The translations under genes were made by a program, and so were the position numbers. The notes beneath the pieces were generated by a model. It was not told the origin of the DNA. It did not search any database and saw only the letters and a list, made by a program, of their open reading frames with translations. Positions 52,038 through 63,328 of a stretch of 64,000 bases of DNA are shown one piece after another. Within the stretch, counting starts at the first letter, position 1. Every line of letters begins with the position of its first letter. This DNA comes from Lepas anatifera. Its lineage: Eukaryota > Arthropoda > Thecostraca > Lepadidae. The stretch covers positions 153,956 through 217,955 of the forward strand of contig JAOTON010001943.1 in NCBI GenBank assembly GCA_034440635.1, in the 5' to 3' direction.

Positions 52038-52953
52038 TTAAGTTTTCAAAACCCCTGAAAATTGTCTTTGATAACGCGTTCAGAAAATACTGGAACCATC
52101 TTGCATGTTTTAATATTTGATTATCATTAAAAAAATAAGACAGATCCTGAAAACGTTGGGAAACATTTCATGAACTTCAAAGTTTCCAAACGTATCGACA
52201 TTGCGCTAAAAATCTTCAGATTTGATGAAAAGTCTCTAAACTGGCAACCCTGAATTCGCGGGACCCACAATGCCTCCCTTCCCTCTAGGTAGCATTATGC
52301 ACCTAACCCACCAGACGGGAGGACAGGCAGCAGCCTTTTCCTCCTTTTCAGTGGCCCGAAGATGTCCGCAACGCCCAGCGGGTCATTTTTGTCCGCTTCA
52401 TATTTGACGAGTTCTCATGGAAAAGCCGTTCAAGAAAATTTTACTGTTTCTTCACCATCTGGCTCCTAGTGGTCTTACCTTAGTGTCAATCATGCAAACT
52501 CTCTTCGGCTTTCCATATGCTATTGCGAGAAACAAAGTTTGCAAAGCTATCTCACGTTGACCAAAATTTCGCCAAAATAAGTTCCACCAAAATCGTCCAA
52601 TAAAAACCTAGGACTTTCATATGCATTTTTCCAGCTTGTCCACGCTCTGAAACACACATCCATGTCATAGACATGAAGATCACTTCACTGGTACCGATTC
52701 TGCAGCCTGCCAAAGTCAGAGGACAAAAATGACCCGCTGGGCGCTAATGGGTTAAGTAAGCAGTTCGTCGATTTTGCTGACTGAGCAAACAGAACAGTGA
52801 CATTTCTGAATGGCACACTTTGAACCCTCCTCAGGTAGTAGGTGTTCAGAAACCGATAATTTAATGGCATTTGATATTCAGGCAAAGCGTTTCACTTTCT
52901 CTGCTGTAAAATTCAATTCTAAAAAAGTCAAGGTTCTTTAATTGCCTGCTTAA
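52038..52953. other. hAT interior between MITE copies
   Basis: A string ACAAAAATGACCCGC(A/T)GGGCG recurs at about 50,490 and 52,720, so fragments of another repeat surround MITE copies 1 and 2. No gene seen. Confidence 0.4.
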
Positions 52954-53401
52954 AGTTAATGTGGCACCTTGGTCGAATCCTGGAATTTAGTGTAATTAGG
53001 CGTACCTTTAGAAAAAAATAATGAAACCACTCATGATTTCTCTGAAAAATGTACAATAAGCTCAATATTTGGTTTTTAAAAATACTCCTCTAGAAAAAGA
53101 AATAAATATCAGACTGTGGATGATGTCACGATCTGGCAACCACTACCATACTTGAAACGCTTCAAGGGCTTCAATTGGCTGATGCTCATCGTGACGTCAG
53201 CATATGTCGTCACACCAGTAGCTAACAACAATGGCCGCCGGCGACGGGGGCTGAGGGGGCTGGTGTCAGGTAGGTTTTAGCTTTTTTCTACGGAAATATT
53301 GAGTTCCAAGTCAAATGAAATATGGAGTACCGGGTTTTCCGACCTGCTTTACAACTTGGCTATCTCAGTTAAAATCACGTTGTGAAGGTGCCACATTCCC
53401 T
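52954..53401 (-). mobile_element. MITE M, copy 2
   Basis: 448 bp in inverse orientation, flanked by TTAA on both sides (52,950-52,953 and 53,402-53,405). Left tip AGTTAATGTGGCACCTT, right tip AAGGTGCCACATTCCCT. This copy gives the cleanest TTAA duplication of the family. Confidence 0.85.
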
Positions 53402-53589
53402 TTAACGCGGCATGTCGCTTATTTTCGAGCTTTTAGGCTGTTGATTAGTATTTATGTACCTATTTATTATAAGTATTTTTATGTACCTATCATATTTTAT
53501 ATTCTGACAAGGGGACTCCAAAATCAAAATACAGGCAACAGAGGCCATATGGGCCCATGAAATTATTTCCTAATTATTCGCTGGGTCAA

Positions 53590-54590
53590 CACGCGCCCCG
53601 CTGGGGGCGCGAAATTCGCCCCCGCCCTCCTGGTTTGCCCCAGATAGCTCAAAGACGAAGAGACGCAGAACAACGAAACTTACGGTACCTTATTCCTGAT
53701 CAATTTTACACATCTGACCAAATTTTTGGGTTAAGGTCATGTCAGGTCAAGGAGCTATTCAGGGTCAAGTGACCCGACCTCAAAACCTAAAATAACGAGT
53801 TTGAAGCAGCGCCCAGGGATCATTAGCAAACCGATCAGTTTGAAACTTATACAATATGATAAGGTGATTAGGGTCTACAAATCTGCTTCTTGAAATTTCG
53901 ATATTGTTGACCTAAGGTGGGGTCAATTTCTTGGTCACCCCATTATGTCTATGGTGAAAAATAGAATGCACTCGTTTTCAGTAAATACTGGATAGATAAA
54001 GCTGAAAATCCTCAAACCGTCTATTCTTACCACGATCTTGAGCATTAAATTGAGTTTTTGAGCATCTGACCTCTCAAAGGTCATGTCAGGTCACGGGAGC
54101 ATAGAGTGATTGTTTTGCCAATAACTTCTCACGAGTTGAGATAAAGCTCCCATTTTGCTTGCATTGTGCTCATATTGTCACGGGGAGTCGATTGATATGC
54201 ACCATGACCATACCAGCTCACTCTGTGACCCTGACCTAAGTCCAGGTCAGGTCATTTGACCATTTGACCTAGCAAGGTCATGTTATACATCATTCGATTC
54301 GCCGCGATGAGAGGAATCCAATGATGCATAAAGATTTGCTCTAGCTCCTCTGAGGGCAGATCCAGAGAGGGAAACGTACACTGCTCTGTTGTAAGCCTAT
54401 GGAGCATTCGTTGACCTATACTGACCTGACATAAAAAATTTTCGGATAAATTATCTTCGTCTTGTCAAGAACTTTCGAACGCCGCCCGTAATTTTACTTT
54501 AGCTTTCGTGGGGAACGAGATACGGAGGGGGCGAAAAACGCCCCACCCGCAGCGGGGCGCGTCATGCAAGGGACCCCAGCGGGGCGCGTG
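53590..54590 (-). mobile_element. TTAA/AGGTC-rich element A, copy 2
   Basis: Starts CACGCGCCCCGCTGGGG after TCAA and ends GGGGCGCGTG before TTAA. Inverse in orientation to 13,437-14,443 and alignable over nearly its whole length (for example CACGGGGAGTCGATTGATAT and TTACCACGATCTT). Contains AGGTCAAGGAGC, AGGTCAGGTCATTTGACC and similar. Confidence 0.75.
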
Positions 54591-55299
54591 TTAAGTTACG
54601 GCGATGTGAGTAATTTCCCTGTACTTTTCTCGCCCTAGTGGAGAGAGGGTGTTTGAACACCTCTCGGGTTTTTCCAACGGTGACAGAAAACAGCGAAGCA
54701 AGGCGCCGCCGTACTGGGCATCACTTATCTTTAACCAAATACGCAACTTCCTGAAAATGATTATTTGGGGTCATCTAAGGTCAGGTCACCAGGCCAGGTC
54801 AAGTGACCTCACCTCATAAAACGTTTAAAAATTGCATAAGTCAGGATCTAGCGATCTGAAAAGTATCACATAATAGACCCACTGGGGGCTAGAAAATGTA
54901 TTCTGGGATTTTTACATCGCAGATCTAAGGTAAAATACATGTCATGCATATCCATTCGAAATGCATGTAGAAAACACAAGTTGGTCTAAAAAATGGCTCT
55001 ATTTCTGAAGATACCTACGGCTTACAAATACATTTTTTGCTGAAATGGTAGTATCACTCGGTTTGTTGTAATAAGAGGAATTGAATGACGCTTGAATATT
55101 GGCTCCAAGTTAACCCATTCAGGCACTAGATTAAAAAAAAACATTCTCAAAACTTTCACTCCCTTGACTCGTCATGACCTCAGTATTAACCTGAGCAAAA
55201 AAAGTTACTGAGATATTATCCTCATAAATTTTCATGGGCTATTCAGCGCTTTTGCGTGTTTTTTTTCCTTCGAGGAGCCGAGTTCTAGGGAGAGTTCAA
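54591..55299. other. Further AGGTC-rich sequence between elements A and B
   Basis: 54,770-54,830 has GGTCAGGTCACCAGG ... AGGTCAAGTGACCTCACCT after an AAGGCGCCGCCGTACTG hairpin-like start. This is probably another element of the same family, truncated. No ends found. Confidence 0.45.
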
Positions 55300-56140
55300 C
55301 ACGCGCATTGACAGGGGCAGATACCCGCCCCCATGGGTTTTTCGGAGATAGAATAAAAATGGCGGCGCGCAGCGCTGCCATACTTGGTATACCTTGTGCC
55401 TGATCATTTTACAACTTTATTCAAAACTTTCAAAAGTTAGGTCATCTCAGTTCAGGTCACCAGTGCAGGTCAGGTGACCTCACCTAAAAAATTTAAGCTA
55501 GCATAAGTCAGAACTCGGAACAATGTAAAATTATCCGATTGAAACTCGTTTCATATAATGACCCCAACATATTCTTTAAAATATATTCCGGTATTTTCGA
55601 TATTAATGACCTAAAGTCGAGTACGAGCCATGACCTCTCCATTGGAAATGCACGGGAAAATGGTTTAAACAGAATAATTCAGTAATAAATGGTGACAAGA
55701 GCTTTTATTATCACGCCGTTAGGTTTGTCTCATCCTTTCAGCTCTAATGATATGCATTTAACCTAATTTGACTTTGACCTGAAGTCAGGTCAAATTCTAG
55801 GTTTGACCTGGTTTGACCAAGCAAGATGATATTACATCTCATTCGATTCGGCTTGCTGCGAGGATTCCAATGCCCTACTTCTTTGCTCTAACTTTACCAG
55901 CTCAGATGTAATGACTGAAAACCTTTATTTACACGTTATCCCTATCTATGGTGACATGTTTTGACCTCTAGTGACCTAGAATGTGACCTGAGAAAAGGTT
56001 GAATTGTTTCGGTAGAGACCTGGATGTACTCTCCAACGCCGTTTACTTTTTCGCTATCTAGCGTGGTTCTCGAGATCTTAAGGGGGCGGCGGGCACCCCT
56101 GTCAATGCGAAAGTGACTCAGACCTCCGTCAGTGCGAGTG
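55300..56140 (+). mobile_element. TTAA/AGGTC-rich element B, copy 2
   Basis: Starts CACGCGCATTGACAGGGGC after TCAA and ends GTCAGTGCGAGTG before TTAA. An 18-bp extra tip copy (AACACAATGCGCGTGTTAA) follows to 56,162. Same orientation as copy 1 at 14,773-15,609 and of nearly equal length. Confidence 0.7.
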
Positions 56141-56162
56141 TTAAACACAATGCGCGTGTTAA

Positions 56163-57700
56163 ACACCCCCCCCGCCAGTGTGCCAGAAACTGGTTTTGTG
56201 CCACGATGCCGAGTGTACAATTCATATTGGGAAAGATAGTCGGCGAGTGGAATATTCAAGGAATATTTTGAGTGTCAATTAAAACCCTATTACATTCCTC
56301 ACTTTTTCACAGTATAGGAATGAATTTTCCACGAAAACTATTTTTAGTTCCATACTTTTGATGAGTTCATAAACACCAGGGCTATTGAATTCGGCTGAAA
56401 AGGCACCACTTGAAGAGTGAGTGAGAAAATAAGTAAAATGATTTTTCACACAGAATTGAGTGAAAAATCCAACTTATTCAGTTGCGGCTCCCCATCCAGC
56501 GCCCTGGGATTTGGAAGTGGGCGAATGTGGATCTGAGGCACAATGGGGCGGGTATTAATAATTATTGTGGGCAATTGAAGCTCCTAACTGCGAATGGAAC
56601 GCTTAGAAATCAAATCACAAGATTTAATGGAAATACGTACCTTTCGTAGCGTCTTCCTACAAATTGTCATGTTGCAGGTATTATTTTACTTTCTTCATAC
56701 GAGCGCCAGGTGATCAGACATTTTCTTCACGCGAAAAGGAGACACCTAATTAAAAGGACTTCGTTCAGGTGGCACCATGCGTGGCTAGTATTTTTTCCAC
56801 TCCCCACATATCTAAAAAAGAATTGCGTTCGAGCTGAGCGTGGTCGGGAGCAGGTAGCTGTAAAAAGTAAAACGAAGCTTTTTGTAATAGATTCTTCTCA
56901 GGAAAAAATATATGCAATTTGAAAATGAATGTTGAAATCATGAGCGTCGCCACCTGCAAAAAATGAAGGGACCAGCCAAATTTCAACCTCATGCGAACAA
57001 GAAATTTACCACGTTAGGAAAAAAGCTCTTCGAATCTGGGCTCCTCGTTGCGTTCCGCACCAGCTGGTTATAAGAACATCTGATATTCTCCTATTTTGAC
57101 TGAGATTAGGAATTTTTTACCAAAAAATGGTCCGATGCCGGGTGGAATAAGAGGAAATGTAGTTTCAACCGAGTTTCCTTAGTCAAAGCTCAGTACCCCT
57201 AGATCCGAGCCCGTTGTTTCATGTATGCATAACTTGATACGAGCAACATGTCGTGCCTGCTCCCTGGGCTCGTCGTGCTTGCTGCTGGGGCTGTAGTTTA
57301 ACAGCCCCTCCAACAGCAAACGCTGAGCGCAGATCACCGGATGTGACGTCACACCTCGTAGCATATAACACGGGAAAATTAAATGATTAAATATCAAAAT
57401 TTGTTGCAAAAAGAGGCAAAGACTCAAAGATGAAATGTCCATTTATTCATTTGGGGTAAACTTGATTACCGTGTATTCTCACAAATTTGTAAGCGGGCAG
57501 TGCTATTAGCAGCAGTTTAACACACGGCCCAAAGGTACAGGAATTCCTCCACGCCCGGGTGAAGTCAATCGGGCGTAAAGGAATCCCTCTTGAACGTACC
57601 TTTATGTAAAGGTATCTTGGTAGTTTAAGATCTAAAGCGTAGGACTTTAAATATTCTCTTCTATTGCAGCTGGGTGTCACTACTTTAAAGTTTTATTGAG
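56163..57700. other. hAT interior without recognised gene
   Basis: Several short frames on both strands (for example 56,710-56,922, 57,179-57,442 and 57,447-57,680) lack recognisable domains. No transposase motif was found. Confidence 0.3.
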
Positions 57701-58012
57701 GCGGTTATCTATACATATGCTGAGCCCATACAAGCATTAACATGCTAATTGATGCTATATCGTACGTGGTTTCGTATGTTTCAATGGTTGGTGCTGATTA
57801 TTTTGCTCTGTGTGGCTACTAGCGTTCAAACAGTGGGAGCACAAATGCATTATTGATACATTATACACATTTAGGAATTGTTTAAAGTCAATTGCTGTAT
57901 CGTAATGAGACTGAAAAGTAACTCCAAATAAGCCTTTAACCATCCTTTGATCTAAGCCATAGGATTTGAAGATATATTTAAATAATATTTATTATTTCTT
58001 GTTGGGTCTTAC

Positions 58013-58194
58013 CAGCGAAAAGTCAAGAAAGACAGCTAAGCGATGAGGAACTCCTATAATGCCGAACAGCGCCACTGCACCATTCAAAAGGGAGTAGAAG
58101 GGTAACGTCGATTTGAAGACCTTTTTAGGCATAAGGGCGTAAAAGACAGATATTGTTTGTATTATCAATAATAATTCACTCATTATTTTCATTC
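58013..58194 (-). CDS. Candidate membrane-protein exon inside the hAT insertion
   Basis: On the minus strand an acceptor (CACATTTTTTTAG) at 58,195 and a donor (TTCGCTG|GTAAGACC) at 58,013/58,012 frame a 182-bp exon. It starts with GA then ATG and encodes 60 residues in phase 0. It has two hydrophobic stretches (LLLIIQTISVFYALM and LLNGAVALFGIIGV). A further acceptor at about 57,912 (TTACTTTTCAG|TCTCATTAC) would continue in phase 0 with SHYDTAIDFKQFLNVYNVSI. It could be a passenger gene of the transposon or chance. No family recognised. Confidence 0.25.
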
Positions 58195-58317
58195 CTAAAA
58201 AAATGTGTCAAAAAGTGGCAAAACTGGCAAAAACTAGTTTATGACAGCCGGTTTTAACCATGGTAAATACCGGTAAAAACCACCCAGTGGCAAAAACCTG
58301 CCAACCCTGCTAAAAAC

Positions 58318-58516
58318 TCAAGCGAAAAGTCCGATGACGCATCCGATGCTGGATTGCCCGAGGCTATAACTCCGAAACCATTATCCGGACAAGACCAAAA
58401 ATACCACAGTCCTTTTCAGCACCACTGAGAACCCTAGTCCCAAATTTTCATGGAAATCTGAGATATGAGGGTGTTATTTCAACCCTTAGATTTGTCGATT
58501 TGTCGTGGAATGCCCC
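58318..58516. mobile_element. End of a GGGGCATTCC-type element
   Basis: The sequence ends TTTGTCGTGGAATGCCCC at 58,516. It shares CCCGAGGCTATAACTC with the right arm of the foldback element (GCCTCGGGCTATAACTCGG near 44,500). The hAT insertion landed in this fragment. The opposite end is not present near 49.8 kb, so the element was truncated or the left part is too diverged. Confidence 0.5.
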
Positions 58517-58541
58517 ACCTGTCTCATTTCGGAGCTCTTAC

Positions 58542-58780
58542 CTGAAAATCAGTCGGCACACCCACGTAAGAGGTCTTCTGCAGTTCGGGGGCGCCACCTA
58601 GAAAGAAGCGCCGCAGTCGTGAGGTTCGGTCGCCGAAAGGCCGCCACGCCGCCAGCCGCCGAGTCTGGTGGCCGGCCGCCGCTGGCAACGTCACGTGACA
58701 GTAGCCCTCGGTCCGACTCACGCCCAGGCAGTCCTCCGACAGCACCTCCACGTAAAGGGTTGGCCAGCGCAGTACCTCGG
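58542..58780 (-). CDS. MKS1: MKS1, B9-domain exon
   Basis: The minus-strand exon runs from acceptor CCCCACCCCGCGCAG (exon start 58,780) to donor TTTTCAG|GTAAGAG (exon end 58,542). It is 239 nt long, starting with two bases of a split codon and ending in phase 0. It encodes EVLRWPTLYVEVLSEDC, RTEGYCHVTLP, RLAAWRP and LRRFFLGGAPELQKTSYVGV. These are the core strands of a B9 domain, and the RTEGY, WRP and FF.GG positions are characteristic of MKS1 compared with B9D1 or B9D2. The exon is GC-rich with many CpG. Upstream exons were not found between 58,781 and 64,000 and probably lie beyond the window. Confidence 0.85.
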
Positions 58781-59281
58781 CTGCGCGGGGTGGGGCGGGG
58801 TTACCATTCTGCGCGCCTAGGTGGCGCACATTCTGCGGGCTTAAGGGGAGCGCCGAGAGGTGTGCTCATATAGCGTTCATTACGGTTCTAGCAACATGTA
58901 AGACAACGTGGCATATCTGTAGCGGAGGGAGGTTACTCTCAGCCCCCTTAGTAAGGTGCAGTAGTCGATCATCACCCTGAACATCACCTTAAAGAGAAAG
59001 GCTTAATTCTTTTAAAAGCGTTTGGCTGTGAGGAGACAGAAGGGGTGACCAAAAGGTCAGATTACTCCGAGCCTGGGGTTGGTTTGTTTGTGAGGTGACA
59101 GAAAGGGCGAAGATGAGGTCGCAATACTCCATTGGAGCTTTAAGACAGTAATTCTAATCGCCGAAACAAAGAGTAAAGAAACGACAAAAATTATTGGAAA
59201 CAGGGTCAAAGCACAGCCCCTTGCTCCATCGGCAATTACCTTCAGGTCAATGTCACGGCGTCTAAGGTATAGGGGAAGCAA
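58781..59281. other. Upstream intron of MKS1
   Basis: No exon recognised. A GAGGTGACAGAAAGGGCGAA-type string at about 59,090 repeats part of 59,030-59,050. Confidence 0.4.
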
Positions 59282-59323
59282 ACGTGCCATCAGCGCACCG
59301 CGCGGGGTGCGCTGACGGCACGT
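59282..59323. repeat. Near-perfect 42-bp hairpin
   Basis: ACGTGCC-A-TCAGCGCACC and GGTGCGCTGA-C-GGCACGT pair with one A/C mismatch around a short GC-rich loop. No Rho-type or U-run context follows, so it is not a terminator signal. Confidence 0.85.
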
Positions 59324-59519
59324 ACCCATGACATATTTTGGTAGTTTTTTCATGCTTTGAAACATACCCACGATTTTTATTCTTGTCTTTTTTAATATTT
59401 TTTATTCTTGTTCTTAACACATTGAAACGTGTTCTTTTACGCGCTATGGTCATTTTTCAAGTCGATGCTACAGAACATATTTTCAAAACCACTACTTAAA
59501 ATATTTTGAAATTGCCACC

Positions 59520-59815
59520 GTTGTGTTCATTGGCTCAGGGGTGGAGATCTCTTTTCAGACCAGGGGGTCCCGGTCCGATCGGCGCCGCAGGAGTGAATTT
59601 TTCATAGGAAAACAAAGACACCAAAATTCGGACAGTGCCTATAAATACAGTATGGAAGTGTATGATGTTAGAACTTTTACACCAGCCAGGATATGGCTTC
59701 CTCGAAAGGTGAAGGCCACATGTATGTACATTTCAACAAAATTTTAGCATTTAATCCATTTTTTCAGGCACCTCGAAATGAGATACGGGTCCGAACCTCT
59801 GCCGTCCACCACTGG
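59520..59815 (+). repeat. Dispersed repeat, copy 2 (partner at 68-335)
   Basis: Contains GGGGTGGAGATCTCTTTTCA, CAGGGGGTCCCGGTCCG and TTTTACACCAGCCAGGATAT, each matched in order on the minus strand at 68-335. The local open frames are not conserved between copies. Confidence 0.55.
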
Positions 59816-59889
59816 GGAGAGGGGAGCCTTGTTTGTTCCACAGACCAACGCAGGGGTCTTAAGATCAGCGTGAAGGGCTTAACCATCTA

Positions 59890-60660
59890 AACGGGTCCTA
59901 AATAAGCTCAGAGGGCCAGCAGTAGCTCAGGGGCCAAGCTTCAACCCAGGGGGCTCATACACGCTGAGGGGGTCCACATCAGCTCAGGAGGCTAGGAGCT
60001 ACAAGCTAGGAGGGCCAGACCAGCTGGGTGCCTCGACGAACTCACGGCGCCTCAGAAAAGCACAAGGGGGCCGAAAACAAGCTAAGGGGGCCCATACGTT
60101 AAATAGGGCCGATACCAGCCCAGGGGGCCCTTGTGAGCTAAGAGACACTGATTCAGCTAGGGGCCATGGGACCAAATCCAAAACCTCTTATGTTATTCCT
60201 CTCCTTGCTAGTTAAAGTGGCCCCAAACCAGACTGTGCCCCAAGACAAAGTCAGTAAGCTCCTGCAGGGGCGGGAAGCAGACCCGAGTTTTTTTGGGGGA
60301 GGGGGCAAACCCATGTCTGCCTCTCCTCCTGGGGGAGGGTGGGAGAAAATTTTTTGCTCTACAGAGCTAGTTTAAACACTTTTTTATTTTATCCGGCCTT
60401 TGGGGGGGGCAAAAGATAGTTTGGCCCCACCCCTCCAGCGCTTGGGGAGGGGGAAATGGCCGGAATGTTCCCCTGCGTCCGCCAATGAGCTCCTCTATAA
60501 TTCTCTAACAAGGTCCCAGATCAGCCCAAGAACCCCTTAAAAACACCCTCTCAGGAACCCAAACCCAACTCACGGGACCCATTATCACCTGAGGCCCATA
60601 CCAGTTCAGTGGTTCCAGTCAGATTTGGGGCCCCTGACGGCTCAGGGAACGTCGGTAGTG
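59890..60660 (+). repeat. Degenerate AGCTCAGGGGGCC repeat
   Basis: About two dozen units of 20-26 bp follow the pattern (A/C)AGCTCAGG..GG.C plus a variable part, interrupted at about 60,170-60,480 by a G-run transposon-like block. It has the same style as the GGCCCC repeats at 7.6-8.4 kb and the GGCGCC arrays, but a different core. Confidence 0.6.
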
Positions 60661-62184
60661 GGAAAAACATCCTAGTAGTAGGAGAGGCCATAACTCAATG
60701 TAAAAATTCAAATGCTAGAATTCGAAAACGGGGCCCCGAAACCTAACTCAAGGAGTATTTCTGAGACTTTTGGTTACATAAGTCGGTACCTATCTCTAAG
60801 AAAAGTTCGACCACGGGTGTATTACTTCTTGACATCCGCAACATGGAAAAGCCTGGTGTCAACCCATAATGAAGCGGGGTTCTAAAGTACGCCCCCCCCT
60901 ATTATAGCAGAACCAAGAGGGCCAAAAATGTCCCTTTGGGGGTTCGTGCCAATCGTAATGAACTACATTATAGCCAAGTTTCATCAACCTATGTCACTAT
61001 CTTCAAGGTCAAATGAGGTCATAAACGTTACATATATTTCAATACATTTGGAATATGTATAGTAATAATGAATAGTAATATGTAATATATACTTATCTGT
61101 AATATGAATAGTAAGGACGAGAGAAATGACTGAAGAATGTACATTTCCTAACGGAGAGCTGTGCTGCACAATGTAAAAATATATTTAACTTCATCAAATG
61201 ATGTCGCCATGCACACGATTTTAAAGCAATGCAAAGGTTTAATTCCAGTGCAAAAGTTATATCAAAGCAAAATTCAATTATGTGAATGAAGCGTTTTCAC
61301 TACGTCTCACAGCAAGGACGCCTGCGACTATTTCGAGAGCACGGCCAAACCGGTGACAGCCGATGGTTTAAAACTATCACGATGGTTTAAAAAGTCCAGT
61401 GAAAGATCAAATACGTGATGCCAAAGGAACGCATGTTTTCTTACGCATACATTTTTCAGCACGATTAAGGTCTTGTACATTCCACAATCAAGCATAGCCA
61501 ATGTTGCCAGACAGCTCCAAAGTCTGTTCGCCAGTGCGATTAGGGAAAGATGAATAAAAATTTTCATAGAATACCAGCGCCAAATAAGACATCCACCACT
61601 GTTGATAAAATCTCTAGAAACAAAGGGAAGAGAGGTTCGGGTTTCGTATACCTATGTTTGAACCAGTGTCGTGCTGTGCAAGTAGACTTTCTTTTATGGG
61701 TGCTGCGTGAATGGTCGCAAATTTAGTCATGGCAAACGTTCAATGCAAATGTAATATTAAACATACTGGTAGAAATTATTTGGCTCAAATAATGAGTTAT
61801 CTGCCGGCCATCATTGCAGGTGAATGAATGCCTTTGTGCAGGACAAAGTCAGTGTCAGTGTTGAATTCATCTCACTGTATTCCCTTATTCTTACATTATT
61901 ATACAAGGCACCAGGAGTGTGGAATTATTCTATTTGTGGGTGCCCAACCACCTCCAACGAAACGTGGAAACACTGGTAAAAGTGGTAAAACATCCTTTGA
62001 GTGTTCTTTTTTCATTTCAAATACCACTTCTTGGTTCAATGCGATTCAACGGGCCTGTGAGAGGGCTAAACACATGATACTTTTTGCTATTTATTTTCAC
62101 GTAGTGGCTCGCGATATTGTTTCAAGTTTGCCCACCCCTAATCATTAAAAAACACCAATAAAAGCCCTTCGAAGAGGCCTTTGA
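60661..62184. other. Unassigned sequence
   Basis: 60,966-61,020 resembles 1,480-1,530. The minus-strand frame 61,328-61,567 and plus-strand frame 61,828-62,148 have no recognisable domain. Nothing else is supported. Confidence 0.35.
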
Positions 62185-63215
62185 ACTGGGATCCGTGTCG
62201 GCTATGATATGATCACCTTTTAAACATATTATGTGATGCAACCTGTTCAAGTGTCCAAGTCGAATGCGTTACGATTTCAGGACAACATTTTTCGCATATA
62301 TGAGCAGATTCAAATTACCCCCTGGTAATGAAAGCCTTTCAGACACGTTTCTTACATTGTATGAATCCTCTCAAACGTATGCTGTGCTGCACTGGGTCAC
62401 CTCGTATCGATACTATTTTTCCATCTCCGGGAACGACGTAATTGTGTGAGCTAGTGGTGCTTATAGGATAAGTTATACTTATTTCAATTATTGATAAATT
62501 CGCAACATCTTTGTAAATTTTCGTTTAAAGGGAATGTGGCACCTTCATAACGTGATTTTAACTGAGATAGCCAAGTTGTAAAGCAAGTCGGAAAACCCGG
62601 TACTCCATATATCATTTGTCTTGGAACTCGATATTTCCGTACAAAAAAAACTAAAACCTACCTGACACCAACATCAACCCCTCGCCGGGCGGCCATTGTT
62701 GTGAGCTGCTGGTGTGACGACATATGCTGACGTCACGATGAGCATCAGCCAATCGAATCCCTTGAAGCGTTTCAAGTATGGTAGTGGTTGCCAGATCGTG
62801 ACATCGTCCACAGACTGATATTTATTTCTTTTTCAAGAGGAGTATTTTAAAAATCAAAATAGTGAGCTTATTGTACATTTTTTCAGAGAAATCATGAGTG
62901 GTTTCATTATTTTCGGCTAAAAGTACGCCTAATTGCACTAAATTCCAGGATTCGACCAAGGTGCCACATTCCCTGTAAGGGTGCAAGGCTCAATAACCCA
63001 TTATTAATAAGTTCCTTTGCCCTCGTCTCCCTCGAAACAATGAATCTTTTTCTAACACTTTTAATGGCTCCTATTTTTCTTTTTATCAATCTTCTCCAAG
63101 TTGTTGCCAGCTCAGTTTTAGGAGTCGGAGTCTCACTAGATTCATCAAGGGACTTTTCACAGAGACCCCGACCACACCACCCAAACGAGCAACACCCAAG
63201 ATGAAGTACTTTGTA
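62185..63215 (-). repeat. Inverse copy of the 42,572-43,232 repeat, interrupted by MITE M
   Basis: Reading on the minus strand, 63,215-63,095 is SINE body (CGGGGTCTCTGTGAAAAGTC and neighbours). 63,080-62,985 and 62,524-62,185 match the rest of 42,790-43,232. The match breaks at TTAA where MITE M lies. Confidence 0.75.
62529..62974 (+). mobile_element. MITE M, copy 3
   Basis: 446 bp with tips AGGGAATGTGGCACCTT and AAGGTGCCACATTCCCT, a 17-bp perfect inverted pair. TTAA precedes and GTAA follows. Comparison with the uninterrupted paralogue near 42,893 shows that TTAA was the target and was duplicated, with one copy since mutated. Confidence 0.9.
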
Positions 63216-63328
63216 CTTTGTATTTTGACTGTCATCTTGGAATATCCAAAAAAATTGAAGCCGTTAAATTGAGGCTGATACGCTGCACATTTTGAATTTC
63301 CAGGTTCACGAAAAAAGTATAAGAAAAC

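Larger units (their letters stand above)
49815..58309. mobile_element. 8.5-kb hAT-bounded insertion in the MKS1 intron
   Basis: The left tip CAGGGTTGGCAAAATACCGG and right tip GGCAAAAACCTGCCAACCCTG are inverted. CTAAAAAC occurs on both outer sides (49,807-49,814 and 58,310-58,317), a perfect 8-bp duplication. Over the first 110 bp both ends share GGTAAATACCGGTA and AGTGGCAAAACTGGCAAAAA. Within lie two 0.44-kb MITEs (51,598-52,037 and 52,954-53,401) and two TTAA elements (53,590-54,590 and 55,300-56,140). No hAT transposase is recognisable. A two-exon candidate at 57,8xx-58,194 is discussed separately. Confidence 0.8.

Noticed and set aside
49815..58309. Autonomous hAT with transposase
   Set aside because: Despite its 8.5-kb size no frame over about 105 codons and no DDE or BED-type motif was found. 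The length comes from nested elements.
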